Shown here: positions 46,091-57,705 of the stretch, piece by piece
How the letters are laid out: every line of letters begins with the position of its first letter
How positions within the stretch are numbered: the stretch's first letter is position 1
Assembly (NCBI GenBank): GCA_028583415.1
Contig: CM053272.1
Span: 76,177,439 to 76,241,438, forward strand
Length of the DNA stretch: 64,000 nt
Origin: Protea cynaroides
Taxonomy: Eukaryota > Streptophyta > Magnoliopsida > Proteales > Proteaceae
Direction of reading: 5' to 3'
Made by a program: the position numbers and the translations under genes
The notes under the pieces: model-generated
Database searches by the model: none
What the model saw: only the letters and a program-made list of their open reading frames with translations
What the model was told of the DNA's origin: nothing

Positions 46091-46101
46091 CTATTTAAAG
46101 G
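46091..46101 (+). promoter_or_regulatory. TK5 LTR TATA-like box
   Basis: CTATTTAAAGG about 365 nt into the LTR, followed within about 60 nt by a CT-rich stretch. It is at the same place as the TATA boxes of TK1, TK2 and TK4. Confidence 0.6.
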
Positions 46102-47521
46102 ATGTCCCTAAGCCTCTTTCACTCCTTTCACAACCCTAATTGAATTGAGAGAAAGAGAAGAGAAGGAAAAGAGGAAGAAGAGAAAGAGAAGAAAATTTAG
46201 CCAAAAGTGAAGAGTTGCAGAGAATGAGTATTCTTCTCAGGTATGGATACTAATTCCATTAGTTTCTACAGACCTTAGGTTAGATATTGATGAGAATGTG
46301 ATCTCGGAGAAACCCAAACCATCAACCATGGTTAGGTTTCCATGGAAACCATAGAAGAATGTATGAAAACTATTTTAGATGGATGATTCATGGTTTTAGA
46401 CCATGGAATTAATATAGAATGGAATGTAGGAGCAAGCCATAGGATCCCAAGCATAAAGAATGAACTAAAAGAGGGAAATTGACTAAAGTACATCGAGGGT
46501 CGCACCGAGGGTCGATGACCATCCGACCCTAGGTGATCCTGACCATCGACCCTCAGTGTTCGGGAAGTTCAGAGTTTGGGGAGGGTCGCACCCAGGGTCG
46601 ATCACGACTCCGACCCTACCTCCGACCCTCAGTTGACTGAATGGTTTTTAAATTCAGAATTAATTCTGATTAAATTCTATCGACTTTGTTAGGTCTTCTA
46701 GCAATATAATAACAATATAAAGGTGAATTTAAAGCTTGGAAAAGTATCTATTAGCAAGCTAAGATGAGGAAACAGAACTCTAAACTAATTGGTTAATAAC
46801 AAACTATTTTTTATTTCTTGAGTCCAATGCCATGATTGATTTTATACGAATATGTTTGTAATGTGCATAAAACATGTCATCCAATATTTCTATTATTTGT
46901 TCATGCATATTTACTTTATTGTTTATAACATTATGATGATGATGATAGGAATAGGCATGTGATTGTATGTGTGTGGTTGGTGTACTTGATGCGAGCGAGT
47001 ATCAGGGGAGGTGTGATGAGAACGTCAACAAACGTTAACCTTTGGCGGATCTCATCACTTTAGCTCTATCTCTAACTCAAGTCTTGTGCATTGGCATCGT
47101 CGTATCGCCATTACTTTAGCAGAACTATTATGTCGTAGAGTATCAGGGGAGGTGGTCTTGGTCCTTGTAGTCTCTGACTCTACCGGGGGGCCTTAGCTCT
47201 ATCTCTATGGACATTCTGAGGGATGCTGGGGTGAGGCCTTGGATACACTGTTTGGCATTAGGATTGGTTAGTTGTGAGCCCAGTTTGCAAGCCCTCGCTA
47301 ACAGGGGCTTACGTGTTAGTATGGTATTATATAGCAATAAACGTTAACCTTTGTTGTATAATGTCATGATTAGGGTGGATGGGGATGATGATAAATGTTA
47401 ACCTTCGGGCGGACTTCCACACCCTGTGTATAAATGCGGGGTCAATAAATGTTAACCTTTGACCACCCAACCTTTCTATTGTGTATTGCAAACTATAAAC
47501 CAGACCAAAGATATGAATTGA

Positions 47522-47740
47522 TTGCATGTATATGTATTGTTGCATTGTTTTGTCTACTCACTAAGCCGTGATGTGTGCTCACCCCCTCAACGTCGAATAT
47601 TTTTAGTTGATGATGCAGGTTATACAGTTGAAGATTACATGAATGCTCCAGTGTACGTGAATGTAGCGGCGATGGAAGCAAAAGCTAAAGGGGATATACA
47701 TGACTCCTCTTGCGAGTGCAACTCATGTGTATTCGATTAG
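47522..47740 (+). CDS. Small conserved LTR reading frame (TK5 5' LTR), 72 codons
   Basis: Blocks LLHCFVYSLSRDVCS, RRIFLVDDAGYTVEDYMNAP and DSSCECNSCVFD, shared with the LTRs of TK1, TK2 and TK4. A second TK5 copy is at 57196-57414. No known domain. It may be leader sequence rather than a gene. Confidence 0.25.
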   Translation: MHVYVLLHCFVYSLSRDVCSPPQRRIFLVDDAGYTVEDYMNAPVYVNVAAMEAKAKGDIHDSSCECNSCVFD

Positions 47741-48028
47741 ATATTTCTTAGTTTTTTTTATTTGAATTTAATAAAGACATGTATTTGATAACTATCTATG
47801 TCTCAGTTGATACAGAATAATTTGCTATTTAATATTTATATTATTGTAGATTCTCAATTCATTTTATTATGAGATTTCTGCTATTGTGTATTTACTCTGA
47901 TTATGATTATAGATGTGTGGAAGTTTAGATAAAACGGATATAGCTTATTTGAGATCCTGGTTGAACCGTTGGTTTGCTAGCGGTTCATCACACCGTTCTG
48001 AATAGTACAGAATTGGGGTGTGACAACT

Positions 48029-48040
48029 TGGTATCAGAGC
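48029..48040 (+). promoter_or_regulatory. TK5 primer binding site
   Basis: TGGTATCAGAGC, three bases after the LTR. Confidence 0.93.
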
Positions 48041-48300
48041 ATCTCAGGCCTTGTCCGCTGAACTAACATACATTCGAGACATTTGTGAACTGAGATAGGA
48101 TAAAAGTAAAAACAGTAATATAAACACACTGTAAGAACAAGTGATGATTGAGACCAAATTTAAAAAGAAAATAATGCATCTATTAAATGGGAAACAAGTC
48201 ACATACAATGAGAGAGAAAAAAAATGTATATACACAACTAAAGCAGAGTACAGTCCACATCCCAGACAGTTACTCTGTAGTACAAGAAAATAAAGTACAA

Positions 48301-49659
48301 TCAAGAAGCTGGAGGTGAAGGAGGAGGCAGGGCCTTACGATCTCTGTCATAGTCCTCAGCATAGACTCTAGTCAACCAGGCTATCTGAGTCTGGGTCGTC
48401 TATAGACTAGCTATGCGATCGGCTACCCTCTAATCAGTTGCACGCTGTACCTCTATAAGCTCTCCCATCCGTGTGTCTGATATGCGCTGGGCGGCTAATA
48501 GCTCATACACTCTCACACGCTGAGCATCTAGCAACTCCTCCATCCTCAGATCAGATCTGCACTGAGCCTCCCTGATCTCCTGCAACATCTCCATCATGTC
48601 AGAAGATGGGAGTGAAGGACCAGCCACATGAGAAGGACCAGCCTCAGGTGCAGAAGCCGCCTCTGAAGAAGTACCAACTCCAGCCGCATGTGTAGGGGAA
48701 GGCGGTGGTATCGAGTCGACATCCATATACATACGGTCGTCATCGTCGACAGGATCCACACGAGCTCTAGTCGCAGCAGCAGCGGCCTCGGCGTCAGCCA
48801 TCTCGATGCGAGTGTGATGGCGCACCATCTCGTTCCTCTCCTCGTCACTGACTTGGGCATCCCACATACCCATCTTGCAGATAGCCTCCCAATCTAGAGG
48901 CGACGAGAAGGTCTTCTCCTGGATCTTCTCATCTACCAGATCAACCCCCAGACGGGTCAGTAGGACTGTAATCAGGCGTCCATAGGGTAGATTACCCCTA
49001 TGACCGAACAATGTAGCACTAATCATGGTCCGCATGATGATGTAGGGAAGGCAGACCGACTGTCTGGTGCAGATACTGTATATCAAAAACTGGGTCAGCT
49101 GAGAAACCCTCTCATAGTGCCCACTCTATGGGATCAGATTATGCTGGATAATCTTACAGAAGACCCGTGGAGCTGGACGCAGGTAACAGGCTCTCATCTG
49201 CCAGCGATCAGGTCGTAGCAGTTGATTGTCGATCTCTGCCCTCATCTCCATAGAAACAAACTGTGGCTCTCCAGGCGCACAGTACATCATGGGGACATCA
49301 TAGGGTATGCCCAACAGATCGGCCAGTTGCCGATAATCAAAGGAAATGTGCACCCATTTAACATAGCTGGTGATGCGCAACTCTTGACCATGTTCGACGT
49401 CATTGTAATTCCCCACCACCTGGAGATTACAGTAGAACTGGCGCATCAAATCCGAACATGTGCACGCGTAATAGGTGATGACAGGGAGCCACCCCATATC
49501 ACCAAATGCTCTCTCTACGTTGAACAAGGCTAGCTCAGCCAAGTTCACCATACGACCACCCTCCACTTTCTTACGGGCATAGTCGGCATACTGTGCCTCG
49601 GCTTCATTAGAGCGAAAGAGAAGCGGATCATGAACTCTGGGTATCTTGGTACGAGCCAT
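48301..49659 (-). pseudogene. TK5 antisense gene, 452 codons, three nonsense codons
   Basis: ATG at 49659 and TGA at 48301-48303. Exactly the same length as the TK3 copy (1,359 nt) with no frameshift. Stops at about 49124 (Gln expected), 48428 (Arg expected) and about 48401 (Gln expected). Same blocks as TK3: GDMGWLPVITY, RQFYCNLQVV, CKIIQHNLIP, RMTMI-like helix, LPYGRLITVLLTRLGVDLVDEK, then MYMDVDSIPPPSP and RMEELLDAQR-type repeats. Confidence 0.75.
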
Positions 49660-49664
49660 GGTAT

Positions 49665-50097
49665 CTGCAGATAAGAAAGAGAAAGGGAGACAAGGAGTTA
49701 ATAGGGTAAAAATCTAAAATTAACGATGTAAGTTGCCCAAAAGACTCACTTTGCACCATACACGTGGGCGGGAGGACTTACTTAGGTTCCAACACACCCT
49801 ACGACACTCACACAGTAGGAAATGGAAACCCACGAAGACCAATTTGAAGAAATTTCAAGAAATCAAAAATTTTGACAAATTTACGCAAAAATGACCCAAT
49901 TTTTGAGTTTCTCGATAACCAACCGATGAAATTCAAAAATTTCTGAGGGCTTTCGTTCCTCGAGATACCAATAACAAAAGCCCCCAATAAAAATCAAATT
50001 TTTACAGTTGGAAAAAGTTTAATTTGAAAAATACAAGTTAAATGGACAAAAACCTAGAAAAGAAAACCTAAAAACAGGTAAAAATGAGAGAACATGC
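49665..50097 (-). other. TK5 antisense-gene 5'-UTR intron, 433 nt, GC donor
   Basis: Minus-strand donor TACAG/GCATGT (GC in place of GT) and acceptor CTTATCTGCAG five bases before the ATG. Confidence 0.6.
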
Positions 50098-50253
50098 CTG
50101 TATAGATGACGTGGATGTCGAAACCCGGAGTCAAACTGACCAAAAATAGTAGAGTAGCACTGTAGCAACTCAGAGAGGAGAGACGAGTCAAAACAGGAGG
50201 GAAATAATAATAAATGACCCAAAATCGGATCTTAAAAAATCTGATTTTTAGTC

Positions 50254-50469
50254 TGAGGGTCGGACAATTCGACTAGAACCATCGACCCTCGAATCGACCC
50301 TCCCATCGACCCTCGGCTCTCGGGAATCTGACAGAAAACGAAGAGTCGGAACTGAGGGTCGGACACCCATCGACCCTCACATCGACCCTCAGCTCTCGGG
50401 AAGATCAGGTTATTCCCAGGGTCGGATACTAAGGGTCGGACATACCATCGACCCTCACCATTGACCCTG
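50254..50469. repeat. TK5 leader GGTCG motif array
   Basis: About fourteen AGGGTCGG/TCGACCCT words in both orientations, near identical to the TK3 leader array. Confidence 0.75.
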
Positions 50470-50616
50470 CATAGAAAAGACAGTATTTTTCACAGAATGA
50501 TTTGAAAATTTTGAAATTTTATAATTTTATATCGGTTAGCATGCCTACATGAAGTATAAATGATTGCCTCACCTATTTTGACGATTTTCAGGCACCACCC
50601 ATCTCAGAAGGAAAAT

Positions 50617-51856
50617 ATGTCTGGAAGAAGAGTAACCAGACAGAGCCGAAATGCAGTTCCACCACCACCACCTGTGGAGGAAACTAGCCAGGAAAATGTA
50701 TATGTTCCCGGCAACCCAGATTAGGCAAATCCTACTAATTTTCCACCTCCACCACCGGAACTAGCAACCGTTGTTATGAACCTAGCTCAGCAACTACAAC
50801 AGATGCAACACGCACAGGCTCAGATGCAGGTTGCAATGGGAATTATGTTCCAGGCTGCTCATACTACACCCATGCAGACGGGGCAAGCCAGTGCAGCACC
50901 AGTGGGTAACCACCCAGCACCTCAGACACCTCAAAAACCTGCTCCACAGATTCCAGTACCAGGGCCGGAAGCAGCTCAGATTAATTATCAGTATCCACCC
51001 CCTCTGTTTGGGCCATACCAAAATCAGATGGATCACTCTCGACTGGTTGAGAGGTTTTTGAAGATGAAGCCTAGGGAATTTAATGGCAAGCCATCTGATC
51101 AATTATGGCCAGCACACTTGATAGACGAGATGGAGAGAAATTTCCTCATGATGACTATTACAGAGGAAGAAAAAGTATTATGTGCCACCTTCATGCTCAA
51201 AGGTGATGCACGTCACTGGTGGAAATCTACCCGGGACTATCTATTGACCAAGGACGCCCAACTGACTTGGGCTGTTTATAAAGAAGCTTTCTTCAAGAAA
51301 TATTTTCCATGAAGCTTCAGAGATTCTATGGAGAAGGAGTCTCTGAGTCTATATCAGGGACAGATGTCAGTGGATGCATACCAACAGCGTTATGAAGAGC
51401 TGTTTTTCTTCGCACCATTGAGTATGCAGGAAGAAGAAACCAAAACCCATAGGTTCATCACGGGACTGAGAGGAAGCATCAGAGAACACGTTCTGGGCTT
51501 GGAAAAGAAGATTTATAATGAAGCTGTCCAAATAGCTCGAGTCATTGAATCGAGCCAGAAGGAGAGTTATTTCACACAGAACCAGGGTATCAACAGGTCA
51601 GCTGGAAATTCTTATAACGGAGGAAATAACAAGACATATAAGCCTTTCCGCCCTCAGAATTTTAATGCTGCAACCAAGACTACTCCAGGGACTCAACCTC
51701 AGCCAAAGCCAAATTCTAAAAGTCCGAAGTGTTATAACTGGAACCAACCAGGACATATGGCAAGAGAGTGCCCCAAGCCCAAGAAGCAATTCCATCAGGG
51801 ACGGGTATATGCTGTTACATCCGAGGATGCGGCCGCATCACCCGATGTGGTCACAG
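50617..51856 (+). pseudogene. gag: TK5 gag, two nonsense codons and a mutated zinc knuckle
   Basis: ATG at 50617. The frame holds to 51876 without frameshift. Stops: TAG near 50722 (Gln expected) and TGA at 51310 (Arg expected). The Retrotrans_gag domain is complete (EFNGKPSDQLWPAHLIDEME; MLKGDARHWWKS). The zinc knuckle reads CYNWNQPGHMAREC, with the second Cys changed to Trp (TGG at 51739-51741). Unspliced gag ends at TGA 51874-51876. Confidence 0.9.
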
Positions 51857-51927
51857 GTATGACCGAAACTTTTTGAAGTTGTAATTACATTGTGTGAGCA
51901 TGTAGACTAAGTTAAAATAAATCACAA
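51857..51927 (+). other. TK5 gag/protease mini-intron, 71 nt, acceptor mutated
   Basis: Donor ACAG/GTATGA is kept. The acceptor reads CACAA in place of CACAG. Frame bookkeeping still works: removal joins gag phase to protease phase. Confidence 0.65.
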
Positions 51928-54900
51928 GTATCGTACCTATAAATGGTGCACCCGCCAGAGTACTCTTTGATTCAGGAGTTACTAATTCATTTATATCTGT
52001 GTCATTTAGAAAGAAGATAAACTTACCCATCAAAACATTAGACTACAAATTACTTGTACGGTCACCGATGGGGTTAGAAGTGGAATTAGAGAAAGGATAT
52101 GGACCATGTCCAGTCCGCATTGGTGAGAAAACCATAGATGCAACCTTGATGCAACTTGAGATGGCAGACTTTGATGTCATCTTGGGAATGGACTCGTTAG
52201 CTTGGCATTCGGCGAACCTACTATCCACCGAAAAGAAGCTAACATTTAAAGACCAAGCGGGAGCAGAATTCAGTTTTACAGGAACCAAAACTCCCCGTAG
52301 ACGCAAGCTCATACTCTCGGCACTAAAGGCTAAGAGATTCCTCGAGAAAGGGGCAGTCAGATATCTAGTATCAGTGGTCGACCTAACCAAGGAAGCACCA
52401 CAAATGGAAGATATTGAAGTTGTGCGGGATTATCCTGACGTAGTCCCATAGGAACTATCAGGATTACCACCCGACCGAGCCACAGAGTTTGTGATTGATC
52501 TTGTACCTGGAGCCGCACCCGTATCAAAAGCACCTTATAGAATGGCTCCTACTGAACTAAAGGAATTGAAAGTGCAACTACAGGAACTACTGGACAAGGG
52601 TTATATTCGACCCAGTATATCACCATGGGGAGCGCCGGTGTTATTTGTGAAGAAAAAGGATGGTAGCGTTTGATTATGCATCGACTATCGGGAGTTGAAT
52701 AAACTGACAATCAAGAATCGATATCCATTACCACGGATCGATGACTTGTTCGATCAGTTGCAGGGAGCAAAGGTATTTTCTAAGATCGATCTTCGATCGG
52801 GCTATCATCAATTGAATATTAAAGAGGGTGATATTCCTAAGACAGTTTTCAGGACCAGATACAGACATTATGAGTTCTTGGTCATGTCTTTTGGATTAAC
52901 AAACGCATCAGCAACTTTTATGGAACTAATGAACCAGGTTTTCCACGACATGTTGGATACGTCAGTTATAGTATTTATTGATGATATATTGGTATACTCC
53001 AAGGACGAAGAAACTCATATCAAGAACCTAAATGCTGCCCTACAGCGTTTAAGGAAAGAGAAGCTATATGCCAAATTTTCAAAGTGTGAGTTTTGGCTAA
53101 GTGAAGTCGCCTTCTTAGGCCATGTAGTATCTGCTGAAGGAATCAAAGTGGACCCCAACAAGATCGAGGCTATTATAAAGTGGGAAGCACCAAGGAGCGT
53201 TTCAGAGATTAAAAGTTTTCTGGGTCTTGCTGGTTATTATCGGAGATTCGTATAAGACTATTCTCAGATTGCCGTACCTCTCACTAGTTTGACTGAAAAA
53301 GGTGAGAAGTTCGTGTGGGCCGATAAATGTGAAAGAGTTTCTAAACGCTGAAGACCAGATTGATATCCGCTCTGATTTTGACTATTCCCGTTCCAGGACA
53401 GACATTTACTTTATAGACTGATGCGTCGGGATTGGGACTAGGATGTGTGCTTATGCAAGGAGAGCAAATAATTGCGTATGCTTCAAGACAGTTAAAAGTA
53501 CACGAGAAAAATTATCCCACTCATGATCTGGAGCTAGCGGTAGTAGTACATGCTGTCAAGATATGGAGACATTATCTATACGGAGAGAAATTTAATATTA
53601 AGTCGGACCATAAAAGTCTTACTTATTTATTTAATCAGAAGGAGTTGAACATGAGACAAAGAAGATGGCTGGAACTATTGAAAGACTATGATTGTGATAT
53701 CCAGTATCATCCGGGAAAAGCGAACGTAGTAGCGGATGCGTTAAGCAGAAAAGCAATGATAAAATCGCAAGGAGAGATTAGCACAACTGCAGCAATGTGT
53801 ACTACCAGAATGGTATTCAATCACGAAAACGAGCAGTATGTTATAGACGCAATGGATGAATCAGCCAACCAAGGGTTCATTCATCGGTTTTCAAATATGT
53901 TCGCTGCATTGAAGATTATACCGGATATAATGGATGAAGTGAAGACAGCTATCAAATCAGATCCTTATTTGAGAACATTACAAGAAGATATCGAGAAAGG
54001 TAGGACTAATCCTGAGTTCACCTTGGACGAACAGAGTGTACTGAAATACAATGGAAGAATATGTGTACCTGAAATAGAAAGTATGGACATTAGACACCGA
54101 CTGATGAAAGAAGCCCATACCACCATCTATTCGATACATCCTCGAAGTACAAAAATGTATCATGATCTGAAGAAACTATATTGGTGGAGGGGCATGAAAG
54201 CAGATGTAGCCAAGTTCGTGTCGCAATGCCTCAATTGTAAGAAAGTAAAGGCTGAACGACAAAGACCCGCAGGACTGTTACAGCCATTACCGGAACCAGC
54301 ATGGAAATGGGACTGCATCACTATGGACTTCGTCACGGGACTACCACTGACTCCTCGAGTAGTTGACGTAGTTTGGGTGATTGTGGACCGTCTGACTAAA
54401 ACAGCTCGCTTCATACCGATACGACCTCAGTATACACTGGAAAGGTTAGCAAAGCTGTATGTGGATAATATTGTCCGATTACATGGTGTTCCAGAAAGTA
54501 TTGTGTCTGATAGAGATCCACGATTTACTTCCAAGTTTTGGGAGGGATTGCAAAAGGCTATGGGTACAACGTTGAAGTTCAGTACTGCATTCCACCCACA
54601 GACAGACGGACAGTCAGAGCGTACAATCTATATTCTAGAAGATATGCTACGAGCATGTGTAATTGATTTCAAAGGATCATGGGATGAAAAGTTACCATTG
54701 ATCGAGTTCGCTTATAACAATAGCTATCAGGCTACTATACAGATGTCACCTTATGAAGCACTGTATGGTAGGAAGTGTCGAACTCCTTTGTTTTGGAATG
54801 AAGTTGGAGAACGTAGTATTGTTGGGCCGGAGTTTGTTGAAGAAACCTGCCGAGTGGTCGACATTATCAAGGAAAGAGTAAGAACAGCCCAGAATCGTCA

Positions 54901-55417
54901 AAAGCAATATGCAGATACTCAACGCAGAGATCTTGAGTTCGCCGTAGGTGATAAAGTATTCTTGAAAGTATCACCTATGCGAGGATTGAAAAGGTTCGGG
55001 CAGAAAGGGAAACTAAGCCCAAGATATGTTGGGCCGTACGAAATTTTATCTAAGCGTGGAAAAGTGGCTTATCAGTTAGCACTACTACCATCTATGTCAA
55101 GTGTGCATGACGTATTTCACATTTCCCTATTGAAGAAATATGTCAAGGATCCAACGCACGTTTTGACCGAAGACTTACCTGATTTGACTGAAGATTTGAC
55201 CTTTGAAGTAACGCCAACTGAAATCACCAGTCGAAAGGTTCAACGACTATGCAACCGAGATATCTATTATGTTAAGGTCACATGGAAAAGTAGAGACATG
55301 GAAGAAATTACTTGGGAAGAAGAAAATGCTATGCGAAAGCAATACCCTTACTTATTTGATTCAGAAGGTACATACAATTTCGAGGACGAAATTTTTATAA
55401 GCAGGGGGGAGTTGTAA
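51928..55417 (+). pseudogene. pol: TK5 pol: protease, RT, RNase H, integrase, chromodomain
   Basis: Protease LFDSGV (about 51965), reverse transcriptase with FIDD at 52973-52984, RNase H (DLELA, SDHKSL, VADALSR), integrase with CLNC zinc pair, the catalytic Asp blocks TMDFVTGLPL and VSDRDPRF, and Glu in GQSERT. A chromodomain-like end (about 55250-55370) follows. RNase H through chromodomain is one open stretch of 661 codons (53432-55417). Defects: TAG 52449, TGA 52672 (Arg expected), TAA 53253 (Glu expected), a one-base loss near 53333, and TAG near 53415. The stop codon TAA is at 55415-55417 inside the 3' LTR. Confidence 0.93.
55404..55412 (+). promoter_or_regulatory. TK5 polypurine tract
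   Basis: GGGGGGAG abutting the 3' LTR and coding for the end of pol. Confidence 0.85.
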
Positions 55418-57700
55418 GACCCGTGTCAATCTAACCCGGTCTTACCACCTTGAACCAGGTTTACCTATCATGGTCGAGTCCAATGGACCAAGGGCGTGAA
55501 GGAGATCGAGATCCCAGGTATCAAATCGACCCAAAAACACTTAGCTTTAGGGGAGGGTCGCATACCCAGCCAAGGAGGGTCGGACCCCCCAAGAACAGAA
55601 AGTCAGACCCACAAATTTGAAGGGAGGGTCGGACATCTTGAATCCTAGGGTCGACGGGATCATCGACCCTCAGTTTCTTCCGAAACTGAAATTGGGAAAT
55701 TTCCTAATTTTCGATTGGGATTCTTTCCTAATCTCAAAGGGACTTATTATAGGATGTTCCTACTCTATTTAAAGGACGTCCCTAAGCCTCTTTTACTCTT
55801 TTCACAACCCTAATTGAATTGAGAGAAAGAGAAGAGAAGGAAAAGAGGAAGAAGAGAAAGAGAAGAGAATTTAGTCAAAAGTGAAGAGTTGCAGAGAAGG
55901 AGTATCCTTCTCAGGTATGGATACTAATTCCATGAGTTTCTACAGACCTTAGGTTAGATATTGATGAGAATGTGATCTCAGAGAAACCCAAACCATCAAC
56001 CATGGTTAGGTATCCATGGAAACCATAAAAGAATGTATGAAAACTATTTTAGATGGATGATTCATGGTTTCAGACCATGGAATGAATATAGAATGGAATG
56101 TAAGAGCAAGCCATAGGATCCCAAGCATAAATAATGGACTAAAAGAGGGAAATTGACCAAAGTACACCGAGGGTCGCACCGAGGGTCGATGACCATCCGA
56201 CCCTAGGTGATCCTAACCATCGACCCTCAGTGTTCGGGAAGTTCAGAGTTTGGGGAGGGTCGCACCCAGGGTCGATCATGACTCCGACCCTACCTCCGAC
56301 CCTCAGTTGACATAATGGTTTTTAAATTCAGAATTAATTCTAATTAAATTCTATCGACTTTGTTAGGTCTTCTAGCAATATAATAACAATATAAAGGTGA
56401 TTTTAAAGCTTGGAAAAAGTATCTATTAGCAAGCTAAGGTGAGGAAACAGAACTCTAAACTAATTGATTAATAACAAACTGTTTTCTATTTCTTGAGTCC
56501 AATCCATGATTGATTTTATGCGAATATGTTTGTAATGTGCATACAACATGTCATCCAATATTTCTATTATTTGTTCACGCATATTTACTTTATTGTTTAT
56601 AACATAATGATGATGATGATAGGAATAGGCATGTGATTGTATGTGTGTGGTTGGTGTACCTGATGCGAGCGAGTATCAAGGGAGGTGTGATGAGAACGTC
56701 AATAAACGTTAACCTTTGGCAGGTCTCAGCACTTTAGCTATATCTCTAACTCAAGTCTTGTGCATTGGCATCGTCGTATCGCCATTACTTTAGAAGAACT
56801 ATTATGTCATAGAGTATCAGGGGAGGTAGTCTCGGTCCTTCTAGTTTCTGACTCTACCGGGGGGCCTTAGCTCTATCTCAATGGACATTTTGAGGGATGC
56901 TGGGGTAAGGCCTTGGATACACTGTTTGGCATTAGGATTGGTTAGTTGTGAGCCCAGTTTGCAAGCCCTCGCTAACAGGGGCTTACGTGTTAGTATGGTA
57001 TTATATAGCAATAAATGTTAACCTTTGTTGTATAATGTCATGATTAGGGTGGATGGGGACGACAATAAACGTTAACCTTCGGGCGGACTTCCACACCCTG
57101 TGTATAGAGGCGGGGTCAATAAACGTTAACCTTTGACCACCCAACCTTTCTATTGCCCATTGCAAACTATAAACCAGACCAAAGATATGAATTGATTGCA
57201 TGCATATGTATTGTTGCATTGTTTTGTCTACTCACTGAGCCGTGATGTGTGCTCACCCCCTCGACGTCGAATATTTTTAGTTGATGATGCAGGTTATACA
57301 GTTGAAGATTACATGAATGCTCCAGCATACGGGAATGTGGCGGCGATGGAAGCAGAAGCTGAAGGGGATATACATGACTCCTCTTGCAAGTGCAACTCAT
57401 GTGTATTCGATTAGATATTTTCTTAGTTTTCTTTATTTAAATTTAATAAAGACATGTATTTGATAACTATCTATGTCTCAGTTGATACAGAATAATTTTT
57501 TATTTAATATTTATATCACTGTAGATTCTCAGTTAATTTTATTATGAGATTTTTGCTATTGTGTATTTACTCTGATTATGATTATGGATGTGTGGAAGTT
57601 TAGATAAAACGGATATAGCCTATTTGAGATCCTGGTTGAACCGTTGGTTTGCTAGCGGTTCATCACACCATTCTGAACAGTGTAGAATTGGGGTGTGACA
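55413..57700 (+). repeat. TK5 3' LTR, 2,288 bp
   Basis: TGTAAGACCC to GGTGTGACA, matching the 5' LTR. It lacks a short stretch of the first motif cluster present in the 5' LTR (near 55670). Donor CTCAG/GTATGG near 55915; small sense frame at 57196-57414. Confidence 0.95.
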
Positions 57701-57705
57701 CCTAG

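Larger units (their letters stand above)
45727..48025 (+). repeat. TK5 5' LTR, 2,299 bp
   Basis: TGTAAGACCC to GGTGTGACA. TATA-like CTATTTAAAGG at 46091-46101, donor CTCAG/GTATGG at 46241, AGGGTCGA clusters at about 45870-46005 and 46497-46630, ATG-trinucleotide run near 46932-46944. Confidence 0.95.
46241..50591 (+). other. TK5 putative leader intron, 4,351 nt
   Basis: Donor TTCTCAG/GTATGG and acceptor GATTTTCAG/GC, 25 nt before the gag ATG. It spans the LTR end, PBS and antisense gene. The length is within 3 nt of the TK3 counterpart. Inferred from splice-site context and conservation. Confidence 0.45.
45727..57700 (+). mobile_element. TK5: gypsy element nested in TK4 5' LTR
   Basis: Perfect target duplication CCTAG (45722-45726 and 57701-57705). 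Plus strand. The most complete copy in the window: both LTRs, PBS, antisense gene, gag, mini-intron, full-length pol, PPT. Confidence 0.96.
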
